Shown: positions 35,617 through 45,558, counted from the stretch's first letter. The stretch: DNA of 64,000 nt from Marivita sp051251565 (GCF_051251565.1 NZ_JBPOFB010000001.1:62001-126000); one strand, 5' to 3'. Numbers and translations: made by a program. The notes: generated by a model from the sequence alone, not told the origin.

Positions 35617-36834
35617 TCACCCGGCCATCAAATCCGGCAAATCCCCGTTCAGACCAGCGGCCTCGCGGATAAATGCGCGGCGCGCGCCGGGGATCGCGTT
35701 AAGCGCGGCCATGCCCAGATCCCGCCCGGCCCGAAGGACAGGGTTGTCGTTCGAAAACAGACGGTTGAACACATCCGTCGCCGTCAAAAGCGTCGCCGTG
35801 TCGAACCTGCGCCATTGCTCGTACCGGGCAAGCACCAGCGGGCTCGCAAAATCCTCACCACGCCGCACGGCATGGCTGATCACATGCGCCAAAGCTGCCA
35901 CGTCACGCAGCCCGGCATTTAGCCCTTGCCCTGCAATCGGGTGCATCCCATGCGCCGCATCGCCGACAAGCGCCAGCCGATCCCCGATGAACCGGTTCGC
36001 CATCGTCAGGCCGAGCGGATATGTGAACCGCGCCCCGGCCAACGAAATCTCGCCCAGAAAATCGCCGAAACGTGGGCGCAGCACGGTCAGGTAATCCTCT
36101 TCCGGCAGCGCATTGATCTCTTCGGCCAGCCCCTTGCGTTCGCTCCAGACAATCGACGACCGATTGCCCGTCAGCGGCAGGATCGCCAAAGGCCCGGCAG
36201 GCATGAACAACTGATGCGCCACGCCGCCATGCGGCTTTTCATGCGCAATCGCACAGACCAGCGCGGTTTGCGGATAGTCCCACGCGGTGCGCCGGATACC
36301 TGCACGCAGGCCCGTGCCGCTTTGCCGCCCGTCCGCCCCAATGATCAGCGCACACGCCAGCACCTCTCCCGACGCCAGCGTCACCGACGCTCCCGACGCG
36401 GTAACGCTCTGGTCCACAACCGTCTGACCGGGAAGATGCGTCACCAGCGGCTCTGCCGTCATCGCATCCAGCAACGCGCGCCGCAAATACCGATCCTCAA
36501 GCAGATGACCCATCGGTCCCTCCTCGATCTCGGCGCTGTTGAAATGCAGTCCAAGAAACACCTCGGCATCACCCGCGCGCCCATCGCTGACCTTGATCTC
36601 GTGCATCGGCTGGGCATCAGCCCTCAGACCGTCCCACAGGCCAAGCGCGGTCAGCATCCGTATGGATGCCAAAGCCAAGGCATAGGACCGCCCGTCGAAA
36701 TTATCGCTGCGCCGCGCACCTTCGGGGCGGGTGTCGATCACGGTGCTGCGCAAACCGGACTTGGCGGCAGCAAGGGCAAGCATGGGGCCATTCAACCCCC
36801 CGCCAACAATCAAGATATCGGATGTCTGGGTCAT
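35617..36834 (-). CDS. UbiH/UbiF/VisC-family FAD monooxygenase
   Basis: 405 aa from MTQTSDILIVGGGLNGPM. It is a class A flavin monooxygenase of the ubiquinone-biosynthesis type, which hydroxylates the polyprenyl-benzoquinol ring. The N-terminal dinucleotide fold is IVGGGLNGPMLALAAAKSG. The DG motif is in LIIGADGRQSGTGLRAG, and the second FAD motif GDAAHGMHPIAGQGLNAGLRD is near residue 290. Which ring position it acts on cannot be decided from sequence. It is divergent from the amidase gene with a 89-nt gap that holds both leaders. Confidence 0.92.
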   Translation of the reverse strand: MTQTSDILIVGGGLNGPMLALAAAKSGLRSTVIDTRPEGARRSDNFDGRSYALALASIRMLTALGLWDGLRADAQPMHEIKVSDGRAGDAEVFLGLHFNSAEIEEGPMGHLLEDRYLRRALLDAMTAEPLVTHLPGQTVVDQSVTASGASVTLASGEVLACALIIGADGRQSGTGLRAGIRRTAWDYPQTALVCAIAHEKPHGGVAHQLFMPAGPLAILPLTGNRSSIVWSERKGLAEEINALPEEDYLTVLRPRFGDFLGEISLAGARFTYPLGLTMANRFIGDRLALVGDAAHGMHPIAGQGLNAGLRDVAALAHVISHAVRRGEDFASPLVLARYEQWRRFDTATLLTATDVFNRLFSNDNPVLRAGRDLGMAALNAIPGARRAFIREAAGLNGDLPDLMAG

Positions 36835-36923
36835 GCTTTGGCATATGTGCCGACAGGTGGGATTGTCCATGCGCTTCTGTGCCGCTACCGTCACGCTGAA
36901 CCGGCAGGGCAGGGAATGGAAAA

Positions 36924-38252
36924 ATGACCGAATGGCAGACAATGACAGCCGCCGATCTGGGACGCGGCATCGACAAGGGCGAGATTGATCCGGTCGACCT
37001 GACCCAATCGTTCCTTGATGCCGTCCGCGCGCATGAACACGGCGATCGTATCTATGCCCGCCTCACGCCTGACCGGGCCCTGGCCGAAGCCAAAGCCGCC
37101 CAAGAACGCGCGCGCCTGAAACTGCGCCGTTCACCGCTGGACGGCGTCCCGATCAGTTGGAAAGACCTGTTCGACACCGCAGGGGTGGTGACCGAGGCAG
37201 GATCAAAACTGCTCGAAGGGCGCACGCCCGATACGGATGCCGATGTCCTGACCGCTGCCACCCAGCAAGGGCTGGTATGCCTTGGTAAGACGCATCTGAC
37301 CGAATTGGCCTTTTCCGGCCTTGGCCTGAACCCCAAAACCGCGACGCCCCCGAACGTCCACAATCCTGACAACGCGCCGGGCGGATCTTCGTCGGGGGCC
37401 GCAACTTCGGTCGCGTTCGGCCTTGCCCCGGCGGCCATCGGATCGGACACGGGCGGGTCGGTGCGCGTGCCGTCGGCATGGAATGATCTGGTCGGTCTGA
37501 AAACCACCTCTGGCGTGCTCAGCCTCAAGGGCGCAGTTCCGCTTGCCGCAAAATTCGACACGGTTGGCCCGCTATGCAAATCGGTCGAAGACGCAGCACT
37601 TTTGTTCGCCGCCATGCAGGGGCAGGCCCCCATCGACCTTGCGGCAACATCGCTCAAGGGCAAACGGCTGGCGATCCTCACCACGACCGCGCTGGACGAT
37701 CTGCGCGACGCCCCGCGCAAAGGCTTTGACCACGCCCTTCAACGCTTCCGCGATGCCGGGGCCGAGATCACAGAATGCGCCATTCCCGAGGTGGAGACCG
37801 CGATGGCCCTGTCTGCCGTTCTCTACAGCTCCGAAGCCTACGGCACTTGGAAAGACGTGATCGAGGCAAACCCCGATGCGATGTTCGCCGAAATCCTTGC
37901 CCGGTTCCGGTCGGGCAGCGCTTTTTCCGCAGCAGAGTATGTGGCCGCATGGCATACTCTTGACCGGTGCCGCGCCGCGTATCTGGCAGCAACGGCCGCA
38001 TTTGACGCGGTGCTGTGCCCGACTTGCCCCATCACCCCGCCCAACGTGGACCGACTGCTGACCGACAGTGACTATTATGTCACGGAAAACCTGCTGACCT
38101 TGCGCAACACCCGTATCGGAAACCTCATGGGATTGGCCGTTCTGACCCTTCCAACAGGCGTTCCGGCCTGCGGTGTGTCGCTCATGGCGCGTCCGCGCGG
38201 CGAAAATGCGCTGTTGCGTCTGGGTCTGGCAGCCGAAGCCGCATTGGCCTGA
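36924..38252 (+). CDS. Amidase-signature family amidase
   Basis: 442 aa. Amidase-signature enzymes hydrolyse carboxamides with a Ser-cis-Ser-Lys triad. Here Lys80 is in PISWKDLFD, the cis-Ser is in the GGSSSG segment (153-158), and nucleophile Ser179 is in GSDTGGSVR. Motifs such as LVGLKTTSGVLSLKG, TVGPLCKSVEDAAL and PTCPITPP are typical. It resembles GatA but lacks a gatB/gatC context, so it is more likely a free amidase of unknown substrate. The ATG at 36924 follows GGCAGGGAATGG. Confidence 0.93.
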   Translation: MTEWQTMTAADLGRGIDKGEIDPVDLTQSFLDAVRAHEHGDRIYARLTPDRALAEAKAAQERARLKLRRSPLDGVPISWKDLFDTAGVVTEAGSKLLEGRTPDTDADVLTAATQQGLVCLGKTHLTELAFSGLGLNPKTATPPNVHNPDNAPGGSSSGAATSVAFGLAPAAIGSDTGGSVRVPSAWNDLVGLKTTSGVLSLKGAVPLAAKFDTVGPLCKSVEDAALLFAAMQGQAPIDLAATSLKGKRLAILTTTALDDLRDAPRKGFDHALQRFRDAGAEITECAIPEVETAMALSAVLYSSEAYGTWKDVIEANPDAMFAEILARFRSGSAFSAAEYVAAWHTLDRCRAAYLAATAAFDAVLCPTCPITPPNVDRLLTDSDYYVTENLLTLRNTRIGNLMGLAVLTLPTGVPACGVSLMARPRGENALLRLGLAAEAALA

Positions 38253-38362
38253 AAGCCACAACAGACTGATCTTCACGCTCTTTTTCTGGACGCGCCCGCC
38301 CCGCCTATGTAATTTGTTCGCAAAGAGGGCGATAACGACCCTCGTTCTGAGGCAGTACTGGC

Positions 38363-39553
38363 ATGTTTCCCGAGCGGTTTTCGAACCTTCCGGCTTATGC
38401 GTTCCCGCGTTTGCGCGCCCTTTTGGACGTGCACGAACCCGGTGGACCTGTGATCCATATGACAATCGGGGAACCGAAACACGCGTTTCCGGCATGGATT
38501 TCCGACATTCTCACGCAGAATATGGCCGGTTTTAACAAATACCCGCCGAACGAAGGCACACCCGAACTGCGCGGTGCGATCCGTGACTGGATCAACCAAC
38601 GCTATGGCGTGACCTTGGACGCTGACACACAGGTCATGCCGCTCAATGGCACGCGCGAAGGGCTGTATAACGTCGGCATGGCACTTTGCCCGGAAACCAA
38701 GAACGGTGCAAAGCCGGTCGTTCTGATGCCGAACCCGTTCTATCAGGTTTACCTGATCTCGGCGATTTCGGTCGCGGCCGAACCCGTCTTCGTGAACGCC
38801 ACCGAAGAGACCGGCCATCTGCCCGATTTCGAAGCCCTGTCCGAGGATGTTCTGAACCGCACCGCGTTGGCCTATATCTGTTCGCCCGCGAACCCGCAGG
38901 GCGCTGTGGCTGACCGCGATTATTGGGAACGGCTGATCCGCTTGGCCGAAAAGCACGATTTCCAGATCCTTGCGGATGAATGCTATTCCGAGATCTACCG
39001 CGACACGCCCCCCGTCGGCGCTTTGCAGGTGGCACACGAGATGGGCGCAAACCCCGAACGCGTGGTGATCTTTCATTCGTTGTCCAAACGCTCAAATCTT
39101 CCGGGCCTGCGATCCGGGTTTGTGGCGGGTGGCCCCGAGACGATCAAACGTCTGCAACAGCTCCGCAACTATTCCGGCGCGCCGCTGCCCTTGCCGCTAC
39201 AGGCTGTGGCGCAGGCCGTCTGGGAGGACGAGGCGCATGTCGTGGAAAACCGCGCGCTTTACGCCGAGAAATACGACCTCGCGGACCGCATCTTTGGCAA
39301 TGTGCCCGGCTACCGATCCCCGCAGGCCGGATTCTTTCTCTGGCTGCCGGTGGAAAACGGCGAAGATGCAGCGCTCAAGCTCTGGAAAGACACTGGCGTC
39401 CGGGTGCTTCCCGGCGCGTACCTGTCCCAGGACACCAAGGCCGGAAATCCCGGCACGCAGTATATCCGGGTCGCAATGGTGGCCCCAAAAGCAGAAACAG
39501 AACGCGGCCTGACGCAGATCAGGGACTGCCTTTACGGCGGTGAAGACCAATAA
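38363..39553 (+). CDS. Class I/II PLP-dependent aminotransferase
   Basis: 396 aa fold-type I aminotransferase. PLP Lys242 is in FHSLSKRSNLPGLRSGF, Asp near 206 is in LADECYSEIY, and the Arg that binds the substrate carboxylate is in the C-terminal IRVAMVAPK. The N-terminal MTIGEPKHAFPAW and YPPNEGTPELRGAI are typical of the DapC (succinyldiaminopimelate aminotransferase) branch, so lysine/peptidoglycan precursor synthesis is a plausible role, but aspartate or other substrates are not excluded. It is 11 nt upstream of ftsK. Confidence 0.9.
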   Translation: MFPERFSNLPAYAFPRLRALLDVHEPGGPVIHMTIGEPKHAFPAWISDILTQNMAGFNKYPPNEGTPELRGAIRDWINQRYGVTLDADTQVMPLNGTREGLYNVGMALCPETKNGAKPVVLMPNPFYQVYLISAISVAAEPVFVNATEETGHLPDFEALSEDVLNRTALAYICSPANPQGAVADRDYWERLIRLAEKHDFQILADECYSEIYRDTPPVGALQVAHEMGANPERVVIFHSLSKRSNLPGLRSGFVAGGPETIKRLQQLRNYSGAPLPLPLQAVAQAVWEDEAHVVENRALYAEKYDLADRIFGNVPGYRSPQAGFFLWLPVENGEDAALKLWKDTGVRVLPGAYLSQDTKAGNPGTQYIRVAMVAPKAETERGLTQIRDCLYGGEDQ

Positions 39554-39564
39554 AGAGGCGAACG

Positions 39565-42500
39565 ATGGCATATCAGGCGCGGGGGCGTGACCCCCTCTTT
39601 GACAGCAACATGCAGGCCGCTCTCGAAAAGCGCGGCAAAGAGCTCGGTGGCTTTGTGCTTATGGCACTGGGCGCGATGGCGGCGATGATGATCTATTCGT
39701 ACTCGCCACAAGACCCAAGCTGGCTGTCGGCCACAGATGCGCCCGTGCAGAACTGGCTGGGCCGTGCCGGGGCGTCGGTTGCGGCACCGTTGTTCATGAT
39801 TGTGGGCTGGGCCAGCTGGGGCTTGGCGCTTGTCCTTCTGGTCTGGGGCACCCGCTTTGCACTGCACAAAGGCGAAGAGCGCGCGCTGTCCTGCCTGATC
39901 TTCGCGCCGATCTGGGTGGCGCTGGCCGCCGTCTATGCCGCCGGTGTGCCGGAAAGCGCCCACTGGACCCACAGCTTTGGACTGGGCGGACTGTTCGGCG
40001 ACATGATGATGGGATCAATCCTGACGATCCTGCCCTTGGGCACCACCTTTGCGCTCAAGCTGATGATGCTGCTTCTGGGCGGCGTGGTTCTTATCATGGG
40101 CGCGTTTGTTCTGGGCTTTACCAAGATCGAAATGGCGCGCATGGCGCGGTTCCTCGTGGTGGGCGTGATCATGGTCTATGCCACGCTCTTGTCGGTTCTG
40201 GGTAAAGGCGCATCAGGTGCGCTGATTGCCGCGCGTGATTTGCAGGCAAAAAACGTGCAACGCCGCGCGATCCGTGCGCAGGAAGAGGCTGAAGCCGCCG
40301 AATGGGCCGCCGCCGAAGCCGCCGTTGCCGCCGAACCGCGCGTGACCCGCATCTCCAAACCCGCCTCTGCGGCGGCACCGATGGTCTATGCCGAAGACCG
40401 CTATAATGATGACCGCTATGACGCTCCCCCCGTTCAGGCTCCACAGAAAACCGGGTTTCTGGCCAAGATGCCATCGCTGATGCGCCGCCCCGAGCCCGAA
40501 CCCGAACTGGTGGAAACATGGCCCTTGGGCGACATGCCTGACACGATGCCCGGCGATGACCGCGTCCGCGCCAAAATCGCCGATGCCATCAAATCCCGCG
40601 TCCGCAGCACTCCGTCCATCACTTCGGCTGTTGCCGCTCCGCTGACCAAAGGCCGGGGCCACGGTCCCGCTCCGTTGATCTTCAAGCCGACAATGGAACT
40701 TCCGCCGGAACCGCCGGTCACCGCCCGCGCCGCAGCGCCCCTGCGCGCCGAACCCCCGGTCACGGCGGCCAAGCCCGCCTTTCAGCCGCAGCCCACGTAT
40801 GGCGAACAATCCGCAGCCCTGCGCGCAGATCCCCCCGAAGACAATATTTTCGAAGATATGGCAGATTGGGATGATTACGGCGACGAGGTGCAAACCTACG
40901 CACCCGTGCCACCCGCGCCCGCTGCGCACGCACCCGTCCCGGTTCCCGAGGCCAAGAAGGTTGTGCAGCAACCCCTGCGCAAGCCGATCCAGCCGTCCAA
41001 GCGCGCGCAGGAAGAAGCACAGCCGCGCCTGCAATTTGAGGACAAACAGGTTGAGTATGACCTGCCGCCCCTTGGCTTGCTCATGGACCCCGCCAATATC
41101 GAACGGCACCACCTGAGTGACGAAGCGCTGGAAGAAAACGCCCGCATGTTGGAGGCGGTGCTTGACGATTACGGCGTCAAGGGCGAAATCGTCTCGGTTC
41201 GCCCCGGCCCTGTTGTGACCATGTACGAACTCGAACCCGCGCCGGGCCTCAAGGCATCGCGCGTGATCGGTCTGGCCGACGATATCGCACGCTCCATGTC
41301 CGCGCTGTCCGCCCGTGTGTCCACCGTACCGGGGCGCAGCGTTATTGGCATTGAACTGCCAAACGAAAACCGCGAGATGGTCAGTTTCCGCGAGATCCTC
41401 TCAACCCGTGATTACGGCGACGGCACCCAGAAACTGCCGCTTGCCTTGGGCAAGGACATCGGCGGCGACCCTGTGGTTGCCAACCTCGCCAAGATGCCTC
41501 ACCTGCTGATCGCGGGGACAACCGGGTCCGGTAAATCCGTGGCGATCAACACGATGATCCTGTCACTGCTTTACAAGCTGACACCGGCCGACCTGCGGCT
41601 TGTGATGATCGACCCCAAGATGCTCGAACTGTCAGTCTATGACGGCATCCCGCACCTGCTGTCGCCGGTTGTGACAGACCCGAAAAAAGCTGTGGTTGCC
41701 CTGAAATGGGTCGTCGGCGAGATGGAAGACCGCTACCGCAAGATGTCCAAGATGGGCGTGCGCAACATCGACGGCTATAACAGCCGTGTCGCCGATGCGC
41801 TGTCGCGCGGTGAGATGTTCGAACGCACTGTCCAGACTGGCTTTGACGACGACACTGGCGAACCGATTTTCGAGACCGAAGAAATCCAGCCCGTCAAAAT
41901 GCCCTATATCGTCGTCATCGTCGACGAGATGGCCGACCTGATGATGGTCGCGGGCAAAGAGATCGAAGCCTGCATCCAACGCCTCGCCCAGATGGCGCGG
42001 GCCTCGGGTATTCACCTTATCATGGCCACACAACGCCCGTCCGTTGATGTTATCACCGGCACGATCAAGGCGAATTTCCCGACCCGGATTTCGTTCCAAG
42101 TGACCTCAAAGATCGACAGCCGCACCATCCTTGGCGAAATGGGCGCGGAACAACTTCTGGGGCAGGGCGACATGCTTTATATGGCGGGCGGGTCCAAGAT
42201 CATCCGTTGCCACGGTCCCTTTGTGTCTGACGAAGAGGTCGAGGAAATCGTCACCCATCTCAAGGCCTTTGGCCCGCCCGAATATGTCGGCGGCGTCGTA
42301 CAAGGCCCGGACGACGAAAAGGCCGACAATATCGACGCGGTGCTGGGCCTCAACACCGGTGGCAACACCGACGGCGAAGACGCGCTTTACGATCAGGCCG
42401 TCGCCATCGTGATCCGTGATCGCAAATGCTCGACCTCCTACATCCAGCGCAAACTGGCGATCGGCTACAACAAAGCCGCACGTCTGGTCGAACAGATGGA

Positions 42501-42567
42501 AGACGAAAACGTGGTCAGCGCCGCCAATCATGTCGGAAAACGCGAAATTCTGGTGCCCGAGCAGTAG
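39565..42567 (+). CDS. ftsK: DNA translocase FtsK
   Basis: 1000 aa. The N-terminal part (about 30-215) has four membrane helices that anchor it at the division septum. A Pro/Ala/Glu-rich linker (about 220-480) follows. The C-terminal motor has the RecA-like domain with Walker A GTTGSGKSVA at about 652-661 and Walker B IVVIVDEMADLMM near 785. The last 65 residues form the gamma winged helix (SYIQRKLAIGYNKAARLVEQM) that reads KOPS sequences. FtsK pumps chromosome termini into daughter cells and activates XerCD at dif. Its own terminator lies 22 nt downstream. Confidence 0.97.
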   Translation: MAYQARGRDPLFDSNMQAALEKRGKELGGFVLMALGAMAAMMIYSYSPQDPSWLSATDAPVQNWLGRAGASVAAPLFMIVGWASWGLALVLLVWGTRFALHKGEERALSCLIFAPIWVALAAVYAAGVPESAHWTHSFGLGGLFGDMMMGSILTILPLGTTFALKLMMLLLGGVVLIMGAFVLGFTKIEMARMARFLVVGVIMVYATLLSVLGKGASGALIAARDLQAKNVQRRAIRAQEEAEAAEWAAAEAAVAAEPRVTRISKPASAAAPMVYAEDRYNDDRYDAPPVQAPQKTGFLAKMPSLMRRPEPEPELVETWPLGDMPDTMPGDDRVRAKIADAIKSRVRSTPSITSAVAAPLTKGRGHGPAPLIFKPTMELPPEPPVTARAAAPLRAEPPVTAAKPAFQPQPTYGEQSAALRADPPEDNIFEDMADWDDYGDEVQTYAPVPPAPAAHAPVPVPEAKKVVQQPLRKPIQPSKRAQEEAQPRLQFEDKQVEYDLPPLGLLMDPANIERHHLSDEALEENARMLEAVLDDYGVKGEIVSVRPGPVVTMYELEPAPGLKASRVIGLADDIARSMSALSARVSTVPGRSVIGIELPNENREMVSFREILSTRDYGDGTQKLPLALGKDIGGDPVVANLAKMPHLLIAGTTGSGKSVAINTMILSLLYKLTPADLRLVMIDPKMLELSVYDGIPHLLSPVVTDPKKAVVALKWVVGEMEDRYRKMSKMGVRNIDGYNSRVADALSRGEMFERTVQTGFDDDTGEPIFETEEIQPVKMPYIVVIVDEMADLMMVAGKEIEACIQRLAQMARASGIHLIMATQRPSVDVITGTIKANFPTRISFQVTSKIDSRTILGEMGAEQLLGQGDMLYMAGGSKIIRCHGPFVSDEEVEEIVTHLKAFGPPEYVGGVVQGPDDEKADNIDAVLGLNTGGNTDGEDALYDQAVAIVIRDRKCSTSYIQRKLAIGYNKAARLVEQMEDENVVSAANHVGKREILVPEQ

Positions 42568-42588
42568 ATACCTGCCGACACATCACAA

Positions 42589-42623
42589 AAACGGGCGTCG
42601 CTATCGCATAGCAGCGCCCGTTT
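42589..42623 (+). terminator. Terminator after ftsK
   Basis: AAACGGGCG (42589-42597) pairs with CGCCCGTTT (42615-42623); an inner GCTAT/ATAGC pair extends the stem. It lies 22 nt after the stop. The T run is short, so it may be partial. Confidence 0.7.
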
Positions 42624-42668
42624 CGGCATATAGTGTCCAAAGAGTTCCGAGCAGACTGGACCCCATCT

Positions 42669-43265
42669 ATGCGTATCCGATACCTTGCCCTGATCACCGT
42701 TCTGAGCCTGACATCCGTGCTGCCCGCTTCGGCGCAGCAAATCCCGCTCAACACGCTGTCAAACTACCTCAACCAACTGACCAGCGCCGAGGGCAGCTTC
42801 ACCCAGATCAACGCCGATGGCACGATCTCGACCGGCACGCTGTATATCCGTCGGCCTGGCAAGGTACGCTTTGAATACAACCCGCCCGAACAGGCGTTGG
42901 TGATGGCCAACAATGGCGCGGTGGTGGTGTTTGACCGCAAACTGGGCGGCGACCCCGAGACCTATCCGCTGGATCGCACACCGCTCGGCCTCATCCTTGC
43001 GCGCAATGTCGATCTGGCCCGCGCGAATATGGTGGTGGCGCATGGGTATGACGGCACGGCAACCACAGTGACGGCGCAAGATCCCGAACATCCCGAATAC
43101 GGCAGCATCCAGCTCAAGTTCACCGGCGACCCGGTAGAGCTGCGCCAATGGGTGATCACCGATGATGGCGGTGGCCAGACCACGGTTGTCCTGGGGGCGC
43201 TCGAACGCAAGCAACTCGCCAATCGCCTGTTCAACATCGAAGCCGAACGTACCGCCAATCAGTAA
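42669..43265 (+). CDS. lolA: Outer-membrane lipoprotein carrier protein LolA
   Basis: 198 aa from MRIRYLALITVLSLTSV; the signal peptide ends at PASA (about residue 21). LolA is the periplasmic shuttle that carries lipoproteins from the LolCDE complex to the outer membrane. Fold markers include LNQLTSAEGSFTQINADGT, GTLYIRRPGKVRFEYNPP and VVVFDRKLGGDPETYPLDRTPL. It ends in RLFNIEAERTANQ. It is 101 nt downstream of ftsK; lolA commonly follows ftsK in this group. Confidence 0.94.
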   Translation: MRIRYLALITVLSLTSVLPASAQQIPLNTLSNYLNQLTSAEGSFTQINADGTISTGTLYIRRPGKVRFEYNPPEQALVMANNGAVVVFDRKLGGDPETYPLDRTPLGLILARNVDLARANMVVAHGYDGTATTVTAQDPEHPEYGSIQLKFTGDPVELRQWVITDDGGGQTTVVLGALERKQLANRLFNIEAERTANQ

Positions 43266-43386
43266 CGTATGTGACTGCGAGACTCCGAACCATGCAGCAT
43301 GCCAATCGTTCTGTTTTGCTCACAAATGAGCCTCTTTGGTGACAAATTCAAACGGTATCTCAACGCAAAAGCAATGAGAGACCGTC

Positions 43387-44388
43387 ATGGATTTTCTGAA
43401 CCAGATTTACGTCAGACTGATTGGCAATTTCACCGACCTGGAATCCCGGATGGCGGTGCTTTACCTTTTGCTCACCATCGTGCTTGTGGCGGTGATTTGG
43501 GCGGTGCGCGGGCGGCCCACACGTTTCGTGGCATTTCTTGTCCCGAAAGAGGTCTATCTGCACAAATCCAACATCGTGGATATCAAGATTTTTCTGTTCA
43601 ACGTGGTGCTCGGTGCCGCCGGGTTGTTTGCTGCGGTCACGATGACACCGCTGATGACGACGTTCGTTCTGGATGCCCTCTTGTCTTTGAGCGGGGGGTC
43701 GATGGCTCCGGTCGCCGATACATGGGGCAAGCTGGCGCTTGCCACGTTGATCATGATCCTGACGCTGGATTTTTGCAAATACTGGGCGCACCGCCTGCAT
43801 CACGAAACCAGTATTCTGTGGCCGTTTCACGCCCTGCACCATTCGGCCGAAGTGCTGACCCCGCTGACGGCAAGCCGCAATCACCCGGTCTTTCTGATTT
43901 TGCGCGCGCTGATCTACACCGTGATCGTTGGGTTCGTGCAGGGGATTATGTTGTTTACCCTGATGGGCAAGATCGAAATCCTGACAATCGGCACCGTGAA
44001 CGCGGGGTACTTCCTGTTCAACGCCTTCGGCGCGAACCTGCGTCACAGCCATGTCTGGCTCAGCTATGGGCGCGTGCTGGAACATATCTTCATTTCGCCG
44101 GCACAGCATCACATCCACCATTCGATCGAACGCAAGCATTACAACAAGAACTATGGCGAAGTTTTTGCCTTTTGGGATTGGATGTTCGGTACGCTCTACG
44201 TTCCAAGAAGCTACGAAGACATCAAGGTCGGCCTGTCGGATAAAGACGGTAACCGGATCGAACAACCTTATCCAACGCTGCGCAGCGCGCTGTTCCACCC
44301 GTTTGTCGATTGCTGGCGTGCCTTGTTGAAAGGCACCTCCCGCGACCCGAGCCTGAACGGGCCCGGTGGCGAGACCACAGCGCAATGA
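43387..44388 (+). CDS. Sterol desaturase/fatty-acid hydroxylase family protein
   Basis: 333 aa, integral membrane di-iron protein of the FA_hydroxylase superfamily. Three His boxes are visible: HRLHH (135-139), HALHH (148-152) and HHIHH (241-245), the iron ligands of this family. Hydrophobic helices are at about 22-40, 65-85, 115-130 and 170-190. It should desaturate or hydroxylate a membrane lipid or related substrate. Its stop overlaps the start of an acyltransferase-3 protein by 4 nt (ATGA), suggesting the two enzymes work on one lipid. Confidence 0.9.
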   Translation: MDFLNQIYVRLIGNFTDLESRMAVLYLLLTIVLVAVIWAVRGRPTRFVAFLVPKEVYLHKSNIVDIKIFLFNVVLGAAGLFAAVTMTPLMTTFVLDALLSLSGGSMAPVADTWGKLALATLIMILTLDFCKYWAHRLHHETSILWPFHALHHSAEVLTPLTASRNHPVFLILRALIYTVIVGFVQGIMLFTLMGKIEILTIGTVNAGYFLFNAFGANLRHSHVWLSYGRVLEHIFISPAQHHIHHSIERKHYNKNYGEVFAFWDWMFGTLYVPRSYEDIKVGLSDKDGNRIEQPYPTLRSALFHPFVDCWRALLKGTSRDPSLNGPGGETTAQ

Positions 44389-45491
44389 CGCGTGGCCTGT
44401 CGCTTTGGCTGGATGCGGTGCGGGTTTGGGTGACGATCATCGTCGTCATCTCGCACGTCGCCTACCCAAGGTTCACGCGCGGCGATTACATTTGGGTGCG
44501 CGACCTCAACTTTGGCAGCGACGCCGTCATCGTCTTCTTCGTGATATCTGGACTGGTCATCGCCTACGCCGCGCAACGCGACAAGAGCCTTGCGACCTAC
44601 AGCTTCAACCGTCTGACCCGGCTGCTGTCGGTGTTGCTGCCTGCGCTCTTGCTGACATTCATCTTCGATCAGCTTGGCAAAAGCATAGGACCGGACGCCT
44701 ACACCACCTTCTACAACCCGGCGTCGCTTTGGGAACTGTTGGTGCGTGGACTGATCATGTCCAACGAGTGGGGGGCGTTCGACCGTATCCGTCTTGGAAC
44801 AAACGGCCCGCTGTGGTCGCTCAGCTACGAGGCCGCATATTACGTCATCTTTGCCGCAGCTTTTTTCCTGACCGGCATACGCCGTGTTGCCGTGCTTGCG
44901 CTGCTTGTCGTGCTGGTTGGCCCCCGTGTCCTGCTCTTGATGCCCGCATGGCTTTTGGGGGTTGTGGTCTGGAACTGGGTCGCCTCGGGCGGGGTGGATC
45001 GCCTGTCATTGGGCAAGGCACGCCTTTTCGCACTGGGCGCCCCGCTGTTCTACGTGATCTGTCAGGCGACGGATGTTCCGGCGGCGCTGGCGGCACAGAC
45101 CGCGCAAGCATTTCAACCCAACCATTACCGCGCAGTTCTGGGTTTCTCAGACGAATTTGTGTGGAACGCTATGATCGGGATCATGACTGCGGTGCATATC
45201 ATGGGCATGGCACGGGTGTTGCAGGCGTCAAAGCTCGAAAGCATGCGTATACGCTGGTGGGCAGGGGCCAGCTTTTCGATCTACGTGACACATTATCCGG
45301 CGCTGCACCTGATCGACGCGGTCTTTCCGCAGGAAACACTGGCGCGTGACGGTCTATTGCTTCTGGGCTCGATCATGGTCGGATTGATCTTCGCGGCGGT
45401 GTTCGAACGCCGCATAGCGGGACTTCGCCACTGCCTGCTTGGCATCCTGGACCGGGTCCAGATCGGGTCCACCGCACGCTCCGCATCATGA
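44385..45491 (+). CDS. Acyltransferase 3 family membrane protein
   Basis: 368 aa, predicted about ten transmembrane helices. Family signs are the N-terminal LWLDAVRVWVTIIVVISHV, with His in the first helix, DAVIVFFVISGLVIAYA with FNRLTRLLSVLLPALLL, and NGPLWSLSYEAAYYVI. It transfers acetyl or other acyl groups to sugars or lipids across the inner membrane. The start ATG at 44385 overlaps the desaturase stop. Alternative in-frame starts upstream are not favoured because this one is coupled by ATGA. Confidence 0.88.
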   Translation: MTRGLSLWLDAVRVWVTIIVVISHVAYPRFTRGDYIWVRDLNFGSDAVIVFFVISGLVIAYAAQRDKSLATYSFNRLTRLLSVLLPALLLTFIFDQLGKSIGPDAYTTFYNPASLWELLVRGLIMSNEWGAFDRIRLGTNGPLWSLSYEAAYYVIFAAAFFLTGIRRVAVLALLVVLVGPRVLLLMPAWLLGVVVWNWVASGGVDRLSLGKARLFALGAPLFYVICQATDVPAALAAQTAQAFQPNHYRAVLGFSDEFVWNAMIGIMTAVHIMGMARVLQASKLESMRIRWWAGASFSIYVTHYPALHLIDAVFPQETLARDGLLLLGSIMVGLIFAAVFERRIAGLRHCLLGILDRVQIGSTARSAS

Positions 45492-45525
45492 CCGGGGATC
45501 GGCCTGCGGTGATCTGGCTCATGTG

Positions 45526-45540
45526 TTAACATATGATTAA
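45526..45540. promoter_or_regulatory. CtrA-type motif TTAA-N7-TTAA
   Basis: TTAA (45526-45529), seven nucleotides, TTAA (45537-45540), matching the CtrA full-site consensus of alphaproteobacteria. It sits in the 106-nt convergent gap between the acyltransferase and the transglycosylase-like gene, downstream of both, so it could only drive an unannotated transcript or be chance. Confidence 0.4.
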
Positions 45541-45558
45541 AGGGTCAACAGGACTCAT

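Noticed and set aside
43360..44385. 341-codon minus-strand frame opposite the sterol desaturase
   Set aside because: Antisense of a protein with three intact His boxes.
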